Assembly (NCBI RefSeq): GCF_014640195.1
Contig: NZ_BMGM01000007.1
Coordinates: forward strand, 164,581-228,580
DNA length: 64,000 nt
Direction of reading: 5' to 3'
Source of the DNA: Psychroflexus planctonicus
GTDB lineage: Bacteria; Bacteroidota; Bacteroidia; Flavobacteriales; Flavobacteriaceae
Position numbers and translations under genes: made by a program. The stretch's first letter is position 1; every line of letters starts with the position of its first letter. Below, piece after piece: positions 8,379 through 17,466 of the stretch. The notes beneath the pieces were generated by a model. It was not told the DNA's origin. It saw only the letters and a program-made list of their open reading frames with translations, and did no database searches.

Positions 8379-10106
8379 TTATTTAATTACCCGATCCACA
8401 TTTCCACATTTCAACATCATGCTACCAAAATACGGGTTTTTAATTTCTTCTTCGGTACTTAACCAAAAAGCGCCTTGGTCGTTATCTGCCATGGGACAAA
8501 ACTGAACATACAAAGTTTCGTTTAAAGGATTTTCTTGTTCAACCATTGCAATGAAGGCATCCGATAAATATTGAAAATGTTGGCGAGCCACTTTCATATT
8601 TTTAGAGTTTGCCACCTTTTTCACTAAGTTTTGAAGTGCTTTTTTAACCTCTTGATTTTCAATTGACAACGATTTCAATTTTTGTTGAAAATCCGCTGCA
8701 ATCGAAATGGCTTCACTTTGGTCATCATTGGCTAAAGCTTCTTTTAGTTGAAGATAAAATTGAAGAATTTCTTTTAAATCGTTATTTTTTAGCTGAATTT
8801 CTTCCCAAGCTATTTCATCTAGGTTATTTTCACTTTCAGTTGAAGCGTTCATCTCTCCATGATTATGCTGATGACTTGATGATGTTTCATCGCCTTTCGG
8901 ATTCATCATACTCGGTTTATCAGAAAGTTGAGCTTCAGAATCTATGCTGAAAGCGCCGCGGGTTACCACTTCATCTCCTGCTTCTAGACCTGAAAGAATT
9001 TCAACATAATCTAAAGAAGAAGAACCCGTTTCCACTTGCTTCATTTTGAAATACACGCCGTTTTCATTTTCCAGTTGTTGATACACCACCGAACGTTTGC
9101 CCGTCCAAAGCACAGCCGATTTTGGCACCATCAAAGCTTTGTTTTCGGTAGATTCTGATTTTGTATTCGTTAACTCAGCCATTATAAAAACGCCTGGTTT
9201 CAAGTTTCGATTCGGATTATTGATAACCACTCGCGCTTTGGCCGACCTAGAATTGGCATTCAAAACAGGCGAAACAAAAGTCACTTTCCCAGTCACATTT
9301 TCTTGATTAGGAATGATGATTTTGAGCTCATCGCCATTTTTGATCCGATTCAAATCGCTTTCATACACATCTACTATTGCCCAAAGACTTGATAAATCGG
9401 CAATGCGCATTAAATTTTGATCGGCTTTTACATTATCTCCTTGCTTCACATTTAGACTTGAAATCACTCCATTTTTAGGAGATCTTAATTTCAATCTTGC
9501 ATTTTCTAAGGATTGAATGTCGCTAACAGAAAGCTCATAGTTTTTAATTTTTCTGGTGATGCTTTTCAAAAGAACATCATTTTCCTGACGAGTCGCTAAT
9601 TCCAATTCGTCTTTTAAAACCTGAATTTCTGGCGCATACAATTCAGCGATGACCTGACCTCTATTCACCTGCTCACCTTCTTCATTGATGTACAAACGTT
9701 CAATTCGCGCCTTGAAATTAGCTGAAATAGAAGACGTATTGTCTTGATTAACTTCTAAGCGACCGGAGAAATTCATACTCGATTTTTGGTCTTCGTTACC
9801 AACAGTCATGGTTTCGACTTGTGCCAATTTTCGTGCAGTTTTGCTCATTCTGATGGCATCGACATCGACATCATCTTCCATCTTACTGGCCGGAATCAAA
9901 TCCATGCCGCAAATAGGGCAATCGCCTGGCTCGTCTTGACGAATTTGTGGATGCATAGAGCAGGTCCAAACTGTCTCCTCTGCCTGCTCTTGTGAATGGT
10001 CGTGTGCTTCTGTTTTGTCTTCTGAAGAAAACAAAATAGCGCCAAGAAAGACCCCTAAGACTAAAATTAGCCCTGCAATGATGTATGTTTTTAAATTATT
10101 TTTCAT
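8379..10106 (-). CDS. cusB: RND efflux periplasmic adaptor with metal-binding domain (CusB type)
   Basis: A 575-residue membrane-fusion protein linking the RND pump to the outer-membrane channel. Residues 7-28 are a membrane anchor. Residues 47-71 form a heavy-metal-binding domain (WTCSMHPQIRQDEPGDCPIC, with C49, M51, H52, C63 and C66). The HlyD-type hairpin, lipoyl and beta-barrel domains follow (about 100-390), then a His-rich linker (SSSHQHNHGEMN). The C-terminal domain (about 430-575, containing QFCPMADNDQGAFWLS) resembles DUF3347. Last gene of the metal efflux locus, 10 bases after the permease gene. Cu+ or Ag+ is the best substrate guess from the Cys/Met/His-rich domain, but Zn, Co or Cd export cannot be excluded. 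Confidence 0.88.
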   Translation of the reverse strand: MKNNLKTYIIAGLILVLGVFLGAILFSSEDKTEAHDHSQEQAEETVWTCSMHPQIRQDEPGDCPICGMDLIPASKMEDDVDVDAIRMSKTARKLAQVETMTVGNEDQKSSMNFSGRLEVNQDNTSSISANFKARIERLYINEEGEQVNRGQVIAELYAPEIQVLKDELELATRQENDVLLKSITRKIKNYELSVSDIQSLENARLKLRSPKNGVISSLNVKQGDNVKADQNLMRIADLSSLWAIVDVYESDLNRIKNGDELKIIIPNQENVTGKVTFVSPVLNANSRSAKARVVINNPNRNLKPGVFIMAELTNTKSESTENKALMVPKSAVLWTGKRSVVYQQLENENGVYFKMKQVETGSSSLDYVEILSGLEAGDEVVTRGAFSIDSEAQLSDKPSMMNPKGDETSSSHQHNHGEMNASTESENNLDEIAWEEIQLKNNDLKEILQFYLQLKEALANDDQSEAISIAADFQQKLKSLSIENQEVKKALQNLVKKVANSKNMKVARQHFQYLSDAFIAMVEQENPLNETLYVQFCPMADNDQGAFWLSTEEEIKNPYFGSMMLKCGNVDRVIK

Positions 10107-10116
10107 TTTAAGTTTT

Positions 10117-11349
10117 TTAAAAATTGAATATGTATTTGACTAAAATTCCACCTGCCAACCAGAAGTAACTAGCAAAAGCAAGGTATTTTAAAACCTTTTC
10201 TAAAAGTGGACTTTTAGGGGCCATTTCCTTCATATAGGAAATGTCTTTTTGTTTTGAAAAGAATCCCAAATAGACCAAAATTCCTGATATAATCAAGAAA
10301 CCGATATTCATGAAAAAGGTGTAATTGAATTGAAAATGTTCTTTTTCAGTGATTTGATTTGCAGATAAATCTGGAATTAAATCAAATAAATCAAAGCTGT
10401 AATGCAAAAACAATGAAGTAAGAATTAATGCTGTAAATAATAGGAAAAGAATAAAAAATGACATCTTCCAACCATAATATTTGGCATTGATTCTCAACAC
10501 AGGAAACACCACCAAATCACTAAAAATAAATGCCATAACCCCTGCAAAACTCACGCCTTTTCCAAACAACAAAGCGGCTAAAGGAATATTTCCCATCGAA
10601 CCAATAAAGGTTATAAACGCAGCAAAAGGACCTACAATAACGTGTTCTAATAGCGTAAAAAAACCAAAACTGGTTTGTCCTTCTCCAGTGTTGATAAACA
10701 AAGTTTGAAAGAAAGAGTCTGGCACAAAAGCTGAAATTATCCCGGCAATAGTAAAACCGATGGTCACATCTTTCCAAACCATTTTCCATTCCATGCCATA
10801 CTGTTTACCTACTTTTACCCAATTGGTTGTATCACTTATTTTTTCTGAAATAGGTTTTGAGTCAACTTCTTCTTTTTCCGCTTCACCAAGGTTTTTCCTA
10901 GCTTTTGAAATGATAGATTTTGGATTGAATAATCCAATCAATACCCAACTAATAAGTATGAGTAAAACTCCACCCACATATTCGCCAACCACAAATTGCC
11001 AACCCAAAAAGATGGAAATCACGATTCCGAGTTCTATCACCAAGTTGGTTGAAGCCAACAAAAACGCCATTGAAGACACAAAGCTTGCGCCTTTTTGAAA
11101 TAACGACTTGGTCGTCGCTAAAGCAGAAAAACTACACGAACTACTTATAAAACCAAAGAAAGTTCCAAAAAGCACAGACTTAGCATCAGATTCTCCCATG
11201 GTTTTTTGCATGTTTTTCTTGGTCACGAAAACTTGAATAAGACTACTTAAGGCATAGCCCAAGATAAACGCCCAGAGCGCCATCCAAAAAAAACCTAAGG
11301 CTGTATTGGCTGCATTTCCCCAATTTTCTAAAAAGTTATCGATGTTCAT
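10117..11349 (-). CDS. ArsP_1/DUF318-type permease
   Basis: A 410-residue membrane protein with about 8-10 hydrophobic helices and the family signature SSSCSFSALATTKSLF (near residue 72) followed by a second half-repeat (GSMGNIPLAALLFGKGVSF). Such permeases include the organoarsenical exporter ArsP and many uncharacterised metal-associated transporters. A charged cytoplasmic loop (about 150-180) separates the halves. Its start overlaps the tolC-like stop by one base (TAATG), which implies translational coupling within the efflux operon. It may move the same metal or a chelated form, but the substrate is unknown. Presence of this family inside a Cus-type tripartite operon is the noteworthy point. 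Confidence 0.82.
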   Translation of the reverse strand: MNIDNFLENWGNAANTALGFFWMALWAFILGYALSSLIQVFVTKKNMQKTMGESDAKSVLFGTFFGFISSSCSFSALATTKSLFQKGASFVSSMAFLLASTNLVIELGIVISIFLGWQFVVGEYVGGVLLILISWVLIGLFNPKSIISKARKNLGEAEKEEVDSKPISEKISDTTNWVKVGKQYGMEWKMVWKDVTIGFTIAGIISAFVPDSFFQTLFINTGEGQTSFGFFTLLEHVIVGPFAAFITFIGSMGNIPLAALLFGKGVSFAGVMAFIFSDLVVFPVLRINAKYYGWKMSFFILFLLFTALILTSLFLHYSFDLFDLIPDLSANQITEKEHFQFNYTFFMNIGFLIISGILVYLGFFSKQKDISYMKEMAPKSPLLEKVLKYLAFASYFWLAGGILVKYIFNF

Positions 11350-12611
11350 TATTCTGAATTTGAAGTGAGATAATTTAAAGTTTCATTTGTTTTTTGAAGT
11401 TTCGCAAAGGTTTTAGCTTTTTGCTTTTCGTAAAGCAAACGCTCTTCATGTAGTCGCAATACTTCTTCAATTTCCATAGAAGCGTTAGCTAAAGCGGTTT
11501 CTGAAAGTTGTAACATGTCTTTTAACCGCAAAAGTTGTTGCTCGTATAAATCCAAAAGACTGAAGAGTTCATCGCGTTTATATTGAGCGACCTGAATTTC
11601 AGTTTCCAAGCGAGTTTCTTCATTTTCCAATTGAAATTGAAGCGACTCTCCTTGAAGTGAAGCAGCCTTTTTTCTGGATTTATTTTTCTTACCAAAAATG
11701 GGTAAGCTTACCGAAATCATGGGCATAATCGCATCCTGTCCAGCATCTGCCGCCATTACATTTCGGTCTTGAATGATGGCATAATCCAAGCCCAACCCAA
11801 ACTGCGGCATCGCTTGCTTTTTGGCTAACAGACTTTCCGCTTTGTTGGATGCTTGTAAATTACGAATGGCTTTCAATCGCGGATGATTACTGGAAATAGA
11901 ATCCGTTTCTTCAATTTGTTTTTGCTCCAAAATTTGTTTTGGATTTGAAACTAGAACGGGTGTTTTCATCGGTCGATTCATCAATTGATTGAGTTGTGCA
12001 ACCATTGCAGCGTCTTGGTCTTTCAACACTTGAAGCACATTGGCTTGTTTGTCTATTTGAAGTTCAACTCTTAAAATATCCACCAAATTTGCTTTGTTGT
12101 TTTCGTAATTGGACTCCACAATAGATTTCAAATCTTCTAAAATCTGAAGTTGTTCGGCTTCCAATTCGGCGATGTGTCTCAATGCAGAAAGGTCGTAGTA
12201 CTTTTCAACAACATCGAGATATAATTTCAATTTTTGATTTTGAAACTTTTCAAATTCAGCTTCAGCTCTATATGATGCAATGTCTCCTTTGGCTTTATAG
12301 GTTCCGAACCAAGGCAGCATTTGCGTCAATGAAAATCTGGCGATTTGTGGTCCTACTCGGGTTTCAATCGGACTGATGAAATAGCCGAAACTTAAGTTGG
12401 GATCCTGCCAAGATTTGGCTTGGGTGACGCCTTCCAATTGCGCTTCAAAGGCTTTGAATTGCGCTTTCAATTCCAAATTATTTTCAGCAGCAGTAGTTTT
12501 CAATTCTTCTAAGCTTTGAGCCTTCAGATGGAAACCAAAGCAAAGCAAAACTCCAACGAATATGAGTTGAGTTGAGATGCTTTTGGATTTTATATGAAAT
12601 GTTTTAAACAT
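11349..12611 (-). CDS. TolC family outer-membrane efflux protein (CusC type)
   Basis: 420 residues. A signal peptide (hydrophobic run FVGVLLCFGFHLKAQ, cleavage near residue 32) precedes the TolC/OEP fold: two long helical repeats with LDVVEKYYDLSALRHIAELE (about 145) and the C-terminal coiled-coil half ending with EEVLRLHEERLLYEKQKAK. It would form the trimeric outer-membrane and periplasmic tunnel for the adjacent CusA-type pump. It lies between the pump gene (21 bases upstream) and the permease gene (one-base overlap downstream), so cotranscription is likely. Confidence 0.88.
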   Translation of the reverse strand: MFKTFHIKSKSISTQLIFVGVLLCFGFHLKAQSLEELKTTAAENNLELKAQFKAFEAQLEGVTQAKSWQDPNLSFGYFISPIETRVGPQIARFSLTQMLPWFGTYKAKGDIASYRAEAEFEKFQNQKLKLYLDVVEKYYDLSALRHIAELEAEQLQILEDLKSIVESNYENNKANLVDILRVELQIDKQANVLQVLKDQDAAMVAQLNQLMNRPMKTPVLVSNPKQILEQKQIEETDSISSNHPRLKAIRNLQASNKAESLLAKKQAMPQFGLGLDYAIIQDRNVMAADAGQDAIMPMISVSLPIFGKKNKSRKKAASLQGESLQFQLENEETRLETEIQVAQYKRDELFSLLDLYEQQLLRLKDMLQLSETALANASMEIEEVLRLHEERLLYEKQKAKTFAKLQKTNETLNYLTSNSE

Positions 12612-12632
12612 AGTTTTATTGTTTTTTGAAAT

Positions 12633-15600
12633 TTAGCTAAGATCAATTTCAGAAGTGTTTCTTAAGGCTCTACTGTAAACGATATAGAACAAAATCGGCA
12701 GTAAAAAATAGGTTAAACTTGCCATGACCATCCCGCCAAAAGCTGGAATCGCCATAGGTACCATGATATCCGAGCCTTTTCCTGTAGATGATAAAACCGG
12801 TAAAAGTGCAATGACGGTAGTTACCGAAGTCATTACTGCTGGACGAATTCTTTTGAGTCCACCTTCCATCACCGCTTCACGCAGTTCTTTTTTGGTTTTG
12901 GTAGGATTCGCTTTGAAGGATTGCCTTAAATAGGTTGCCATCAAGACGGCATCATCAGTAGCAATTCCAAAAAGAGCAATAAATCCTACCCAAACCGCAA
13001 CACTCAAGTTGATGGTTTTCAACTGAAAAATATCCCGCAGATTTTCACCAAACCAACTAAAATTCAGAAACCAATCCTGACCGTAAAACCAAATCATGAT
13101 AAATCCACCACTAAAGGCTAAAGCGATAGACGAAAACACCATTAAACTGATGCGCACAGACTTAAATTGAAAATACAAAATCAAAAATATAACCACCATT
13201 ACCACAGGAATAATCATGGATAATCGTTTTTCTGATCGCACTTGATTTTCAAAACTTCCTGCAAAACGGTAGCTTACACCACTTGGTACTTTTAGGTTAC
13301 CATTGTCAATTTCAGCAAGAATAGCATCTCTTGCCGATTCCACAGCGGTGACTTCGGCTACGCCATCAGCACGGTCAAAAAGCACGTAAGAATTGAGAAA
13401 TGTTTCTTCGCGTTTAATCATCTGTGGACCACGTTCGTACTCGATGTCCACGAGTTCTCCTAAAGGAATTTGTGTTCCTGAAGACGTGGAAATCAGCATG
13501 TTTTCTATGGCTTCCGGTGTGTTTCTTAATTCTCGAGGATAACGAACACGTACATTGTAACGCTCACGACCTTCCACCGTTTGAGTCAGGTTGTGACCGC
13601 CAATAGCAACAGAAATATAATCTTGCACATCATTTACACTCAATCCATAACGGGCTAAATTTTTCCTGTTGAGTTCTAAATGCAAATAAGGTTTTGCCAC
13701 TACTCGATCGGCGAAAACGGCTTGCGATTTGATATGCTCTGTTTGTTTTAAAATGCCTTCTAATTGTTGACCAAAACTTTCAATGGTTTCTAAATCTGGC
13801 CCTGAAACTTTGATGCCCATCGGCGCACGCATCCCGGTTTGCAACATCACTTGGCGTGTTTCAATAGGTTGTAATTTGGGCGCTGAAGTAATGCCTGGAA
13901 TTTTGGTGACTTTAGCAATTTCATTCCAAATATCGTCAGGCGATTGAATGTGTTTTCGCCAATTTCTAAAGTATTTTCCGTCTTCATCTCCGCTTAAAAA
14001 CGGCTTGAAATCATTTTCAATTTCATATAACATCTCAGATTGCATTTCATCTGAATAGGCTTCATTCGAATTATTTTGAAAAACAAATTCAGTATTATCA
14101 AACCACAACTTATCTTCTTCATTTTTTGTGATTTCGACCTGATTATTTTGAACTTTTAAACCCTTCAATTCAAAAAACCCATCAGTGTTGGTTTTAAAAG
14201 CCTGGCGTTTGCCGTTTTCATTCAAGATGAATTCAGGTTTATACGTAATCAGATTTTCAAACATGGAAATAGGTGCTGGGTCGATGGCCGATTCTACTCG
14301 TCCTAGTTTGCCAACCACCGTTTTTACTTCCGGAATTTGCTTCACCAAAATATCCATCTGCTGAAGCTTGTCTTTATTGAATTCAATGCCCGAATGCGTC
14401 ATGCTGGTCGGCATCAAAATAAAGCTTCCTTCCGCTAAGCTGGGCATAAATTCTTTTCCAATACTAGGAAAAGTTTTATCCATGCTTTTCCAAAATCCGG
14501 TCTCTTCAATCGTAAAACCAAGCGCATTACAAGCTTGTTGCGGATAATAAAACACCCTTGAAAAGCCGAGCCAAATCATTAGTCCTATAAAAATAGCAAA
14601 AATGGGAAGTACTAAAAAGGCTTTGACATGTTTTAAAAAGAACGTCAAAATCTGTTCATAATACCGTTGCAGTAACAAATAAAACGTCAGTAAGACACCT
14701 ACCAAAACCCCAACAAAAACAATATTCGAGAACATGGATTGTTGCGGGCCTAAGGGCAACCAAAAGTTGGATAGTAAGACCAAAACACCTGCGATTAACA
14801 CATAAAAATGCAGGTTTTTAAGTTTGTAGTTTTCAGCAAAATTTTGGTAAGACATGAAATAACTTACCGCATAAATGAGAATAAATAGCCCTAGCCAAAA
14901 TGAATTAAAAATTGTCCAAAAGCCTATAATTCCTAAAAAAGCATTGAGATAATAAGCCGTTTTTCTTTTATTGATTTTAATTTTGAACGCCACATACATC
15001 AAGGTTGGTAACACTAAAACAGTCACCAAAAAGGCGGCAATCAGCGCAAAGGTTTTGGTGTAAGCTAATGGGATAAACAATTTTCCTTCCGCAGCTTCCA
15101 AGGCAAAAACGGGAACAAAACTGATGACCGTCGTCAAAACTGCCGTCAGGATGGCGGAGCTCACTTCGGCTGAACCTTCGTAGATATTTTTGACCAATGA
15201 ATTTTTTGGTGAGTCTTCCAGTTTCTTCAAGACATTTTCAGAAAGGATAATCGCCAAATCGATCATCGTCCCGATAGCAATCGCGATTCCCGATAAAGCC
15301 ACGATATTGGCTTGCACGTTGAAGAATCTCATGGCGATAAACACCAATAAAACCGAAATCGGTAATACCGCCGAAATCACTATCGAAGCCCGTAAATTAA
15401 ACACAATAATAATGACCACCAAAAGCGCAATAATCAATTGCAAACTGATGGCTTCTTCGAGTGTTCCGATGGTTTCGTTAATCAATTCAGAGCGGTCGTA
15501 AAACGGGACAATTTTCAGTTGACTTTCCATGCCGTCTGCCAAAGTTTTACTCGGTAAACCTGGTGAAATTTCTTCAATTTTATCCTTGATGTTATTGATG

Positions 15601-16547
15601 GCTTGCATCGGATTAAAACCATCACGAGCCACGACAACGCCACCGACCACATCGGCGCCAGCTTTGTCGAGAATACCACGACGTTGTGCCGGACCTGTTT
15701 TTATTTTCGCCACATCTTTCAAGTAAATGGGAACGTTTTGGGTTTCATCGACCACGATAGATTCAAAGTCTTCAATGTTTTCGATATAGCCTAAACCACG
15801 AACAATGTACTCCACTTGATTGATTTCTAAAGTTTTGGCACCCACGTCTCGATTGCTTTCTTTCACAGCTTTGGCTACTTGCATCAACGAAATTCCGTAG
15901 GATTTCAAGGCATCGGGATTTACATCGATTTGGTATTCTTTCACGAATCCGCCGATGGAAGCCACTTCTGAAATGCCTTTGGCGCTGCTCAAGCCATATT
16001 TTACATAAAAATCTTGCACACTTCGGATTTCATCCAGATTCCAACCGCCAGTGGGCTCGTTGTTTTTGTCTCGAGGTTCGAGCGTGTACCAAAAGACTTG
16101 ACCGAGTGCCGTCGCGTCTGGTCCAAGGGTGGGTTTGGCTTCCGCAGGTAAAAGTCCTTGTGGAATGGAACTTAGCTTTTCTAAAATACGCGAGCGCGAC
16201 CAGTAAAATTCCACATCATCATCAAAAATGATGTAAATGCTGGAAAATCCAAACATGGAATTGCTACGCACCGATTCTACGCCAGGTAATCCGAGCAAAT
16301 AGGTAGTTAACGGATAGGTGATTTGGTCGTCGATGTCCTGAGGAGAGCGACCTGGCCATTCGGTAAATACAATTTGTTGATTGGCACCTGTATTGGGAAT
16401 CGCATCTACAGGAATGGGGTTTTTAGGTAAAAACGAATCTGCCCATTGAAAAGGCGATACCATCAAGCCACCGATGACAATGGCTGCCAATAGGATAAAC
16501 GACACCAATCGTTGGTTCAGAAAAAATTGAATGATTTTATTAAGCAT
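12633..16547 (-). CDS. cusA: Heavy-metal RND efflux pump (CusA/CzcA family), enlarged
   Basis: The 1304-residue proton-driven inner-membrane pump of a tripartite metal exporter. The RND core is clear: N-terminal helix, porter domain with NTGANQQIVFTEWPGRSPQD, then the transmembrane segment GIAIAIGTMIDLAIILSENV that carries the metal-RND acidic residue. The C-terminal partner segment is FGIATDDAVLMATYLRQSF. It exceeds the usual ~1040 residues for two reasons: extra hydrophobic helices around residues 510-680, and an enlarged second porter region (about 765-905). First pump gene of the locus, preceded by the HYC_CC_PP gene. Paired Met/Cys chemistry in the adaptor points to Cu/Ag, but the substrate remains inference. 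Confidence 0.92.
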   Translation of the reverse strand: MLNKIIQFFLNQRLVSFILLAAIVIGGLMVSPFQWADSFLPKNPIPVDAIPNTGANQQIVFTEWPGRSPQDIDDQITYPLTTYLLGLPGVESVRSNSMFGFSSIYIIFDDDVEFYWSRSRILEKLSSIPQGLLPAEAKPTLGPDATALGQVFWYTLEPRDKNNEPTGGWNLDEIRSVQDFYVKYGLSSAKGISEVASIGGFVKEYQIDVNPDALKSYGISLMQVAKAVKESNRDVGAKTLEINQVEYIVRGLGYIENIEDFESIVVDETQNVPIYLKDVAKIKTGPAQRRGILDKAGADVVGGVVVARDGFNPMQAINNIKDKIEEISPGLPSKTLADGMESQLKIVPFYDRSELINETIGTLEEAISLQLIIALLVVIIIVFNLRASIVISAVLPISVLLVFIAMRFFNVQANIVALSGIAIAIGTMIDLAIILSENVLKKLEDSPKNSLVKNIYEGSAEVSSAILTAVLTTVISFVPVFALEAAEGKLFIPLAYTKTFALIAAFLVTVLVLPTLMYVAFKIKINKRKTAYYLNAFLGIIGFWTIFNSFWLGLFILIYAVSYFMSYQNFAENYKLKNLHFYVLIAGVLVLLSNFWLPLGPQQSMFSNIVFVGVLVGVLLTFYLLLQRYYEQILTFFLKHVKAFLVLPIFAIFIGLMIWLGFSRVFYYPQQACNALGFTIEETGFWKSMDKTFPSIGKEFMPSLAEGSFILMPTSMTHSGIEFNKDKLQQMDILVKQIPEVKTVVGKLGRVESAIDPAPISMFENLITYKPEFILNENGKRQAFKTNTDGFFELKGLKVQNNQVEITKNEEDKLWFDNTEFVFQNNSNEAYSDEMQSEMLYEIENDFKPFLSGDEDGKYFRNWRKHIQSPDDIWNEIAKVTKIPGITSAPKLQPIETRQVMLQTGMRAPMGIKVSGPDLETIESFGQQLEGILKQTEHIKSQAVFADRVVAKPYLHLELNRKNLARYGLSVNDVQDYISVAIGGHNLTQTVEGRERYNVRVRYPRELRNTPEAIENMLISTSSGTQIPLGELVDIEYERGPQMIKREETFLNSYVLFDRADGVAEVTAVESARDAILAEIDNGNLKVPSGVSYRFAGSFENQVRSEKRLSMIIPVVMVVIFLILYFQFKSVRISLMVFSSIALAFSGGFIMIWFYGQDWFLNFSWFGENLRDIFQLKTINLSVAVWVGFIALFGIATDDAVLMATYLRQSFKANPTKTKKELREAVMEGGLKRIRPAVMTSVTTVIALLPVLSSTGKGSDIMVPMAIPAFGGMVMASLTYFLLPILFYIVYSRALRNTSEIDLS

Positions 16548-16632
16548 AAAAATTTGAAATTAAAATACATACACAGATATTGATTTCTAAGCTGAAATGA
16601 TTTCAGAAGAAATTAAAGTGAAGATTTTAATA

Positions 16633-17052
16633 TCAAATCAAGAATACTTGGTAAAAAGTTTGAAAATCCCTTTGCAGTAAAGGCGGCGGGTCTTCATAAA
16701 TAGTGGTGTTTACTTCTGTTTCAAAAGAACTTGTTGAGAAAAATGTAAAAACAAAAGCTTCAACAAAAATGGGATGTGGTAATTCGAAGTCTGTAGATTG
16801 AATTTTTAGTTGGTCTTGACCTTCAATTAAATCTACTTCATCATCACAGCATTCATCTTTTTCATTTTCATGCTCGTGTTTAGATTGGGATTGCTCGCTG
16901 TGCATAGCACATTTTTTAGCCGGTTTCATAATGGCTTTGTCCACCAAAATATTCCCGCAATAATGCGTGTTGATGCTAAAGCTTTGGGTTGAAAACAACA
17001 CCAAAACGGCCAATAGTAAACTTGCAATATGTTGAAAACGAGCTTTCATCAT
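16633..17052 (-). CDS. HYC_CC_PP family protein, head of the metal efflux locus
   Basis: About 139 residues. An N-terminal signal segment (ASLLLAVLVLFSTQSFS) is followed by the three family marks: a HYCG motif (NTHYCGN), a CC pair in an acidic stretch (DECCDDE), and a PPP segment near the C-terminus (EDPPPLLQRDF). A His/Glu/Lys-rich linker (SKHEHENEKDE) resembles metal-binding sequence. This family is found in Bacteroidota next to Cus-like pumps. A metal-sensing or metal-binding role outside the cytoplasm is inferred. Start uncertain: ATGs at 17052 and 17049 are adjacent, and a longer frame to 17085 adds 11 residues without support. Confidence 0.75.
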   Translation of the reverse strand: MMKARFQHIASLLLAVLVLFSTQSFSINTHYCGNILVDKAIMKPAKKCAMHSEQSQSKHEHENEKDECCDDEVDLIEGQDQLKIQSTDFELPHPIFVEAFVFTFFSTSSFETEVNTTIYEDPPPLLQRDFQTFYQVFLI

Positions 17053-17466
17053 TTGCAAATCTAGTGAAAAATAGACTAAAAACAATTCATCCTTAACAGA
17101 AAGAAAAAGTTAAGGTTGCAGTAATTTAGATTTAACCATCCAATATCGCCATATTATTCACTTAATTTAAAAGATGGCTTTCTGAGCAATTAATAGTTGA
17201 AAACTGAAATGCAATACAATCATTTTCATCAGCGGAGTCATCTTTTATCTTGTTTCTAAAAATCGTAATATAAATATCACTCCGTTACTTGAATGGTTTT
17301 CATTTCGTTATTTCCATGCAAGTGTTTAAAATAGAAGAGTTTTACTCTGGTTCTTAAACTATTCAAGTTTTGTAATAGCCTATATTATTCCTTAACAAAG
17401 CTTTCCAATAATAAAAGTGGGCAGTTCGTGATAATCCCTATATTTGTAACCACAATATTCAAATCT
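17053..17466. other. Divergent intergenic region between the metal efflux and Mrp operons
   Basis: 414 bases without a credible gene. It must hold promoters for both divergent operons. A consensus -7 box for the Mrp side is listed at 17439-17447. On the other strand TAGATTTGC (17063-17055) matches the consensus but touches the HYC_CC_PP start codon, so its use would make a nearly leaderless mRNA. I see no other clear structure. Confidence 0.6.
17439..17447 (+). promoter_or_regulatory. -7 promoter box of the Mrp operon
   Basis: TATATTTGT matches the Bacteroidota TAnnTTTG consensus, 19 bases before the ATG at 17467. It lies inside the extended frame that would begin with GTG at 17428, so it also argues for the ATG start. 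Confidence 0.55.

Noticed and set aside
11349..12611. Metal specificity (copper against cobalt-zinc-cadmium) from the TolC-like protein
   Set aside because: Outer-membrane channels of these families are not diagnostic for the substrate.
17428..17466. GTG start extending MnhA by 13 residues
   Set aside because: The consensus -7 box TATATTTGT lies within it, so it would not be transcribed from that promoter.
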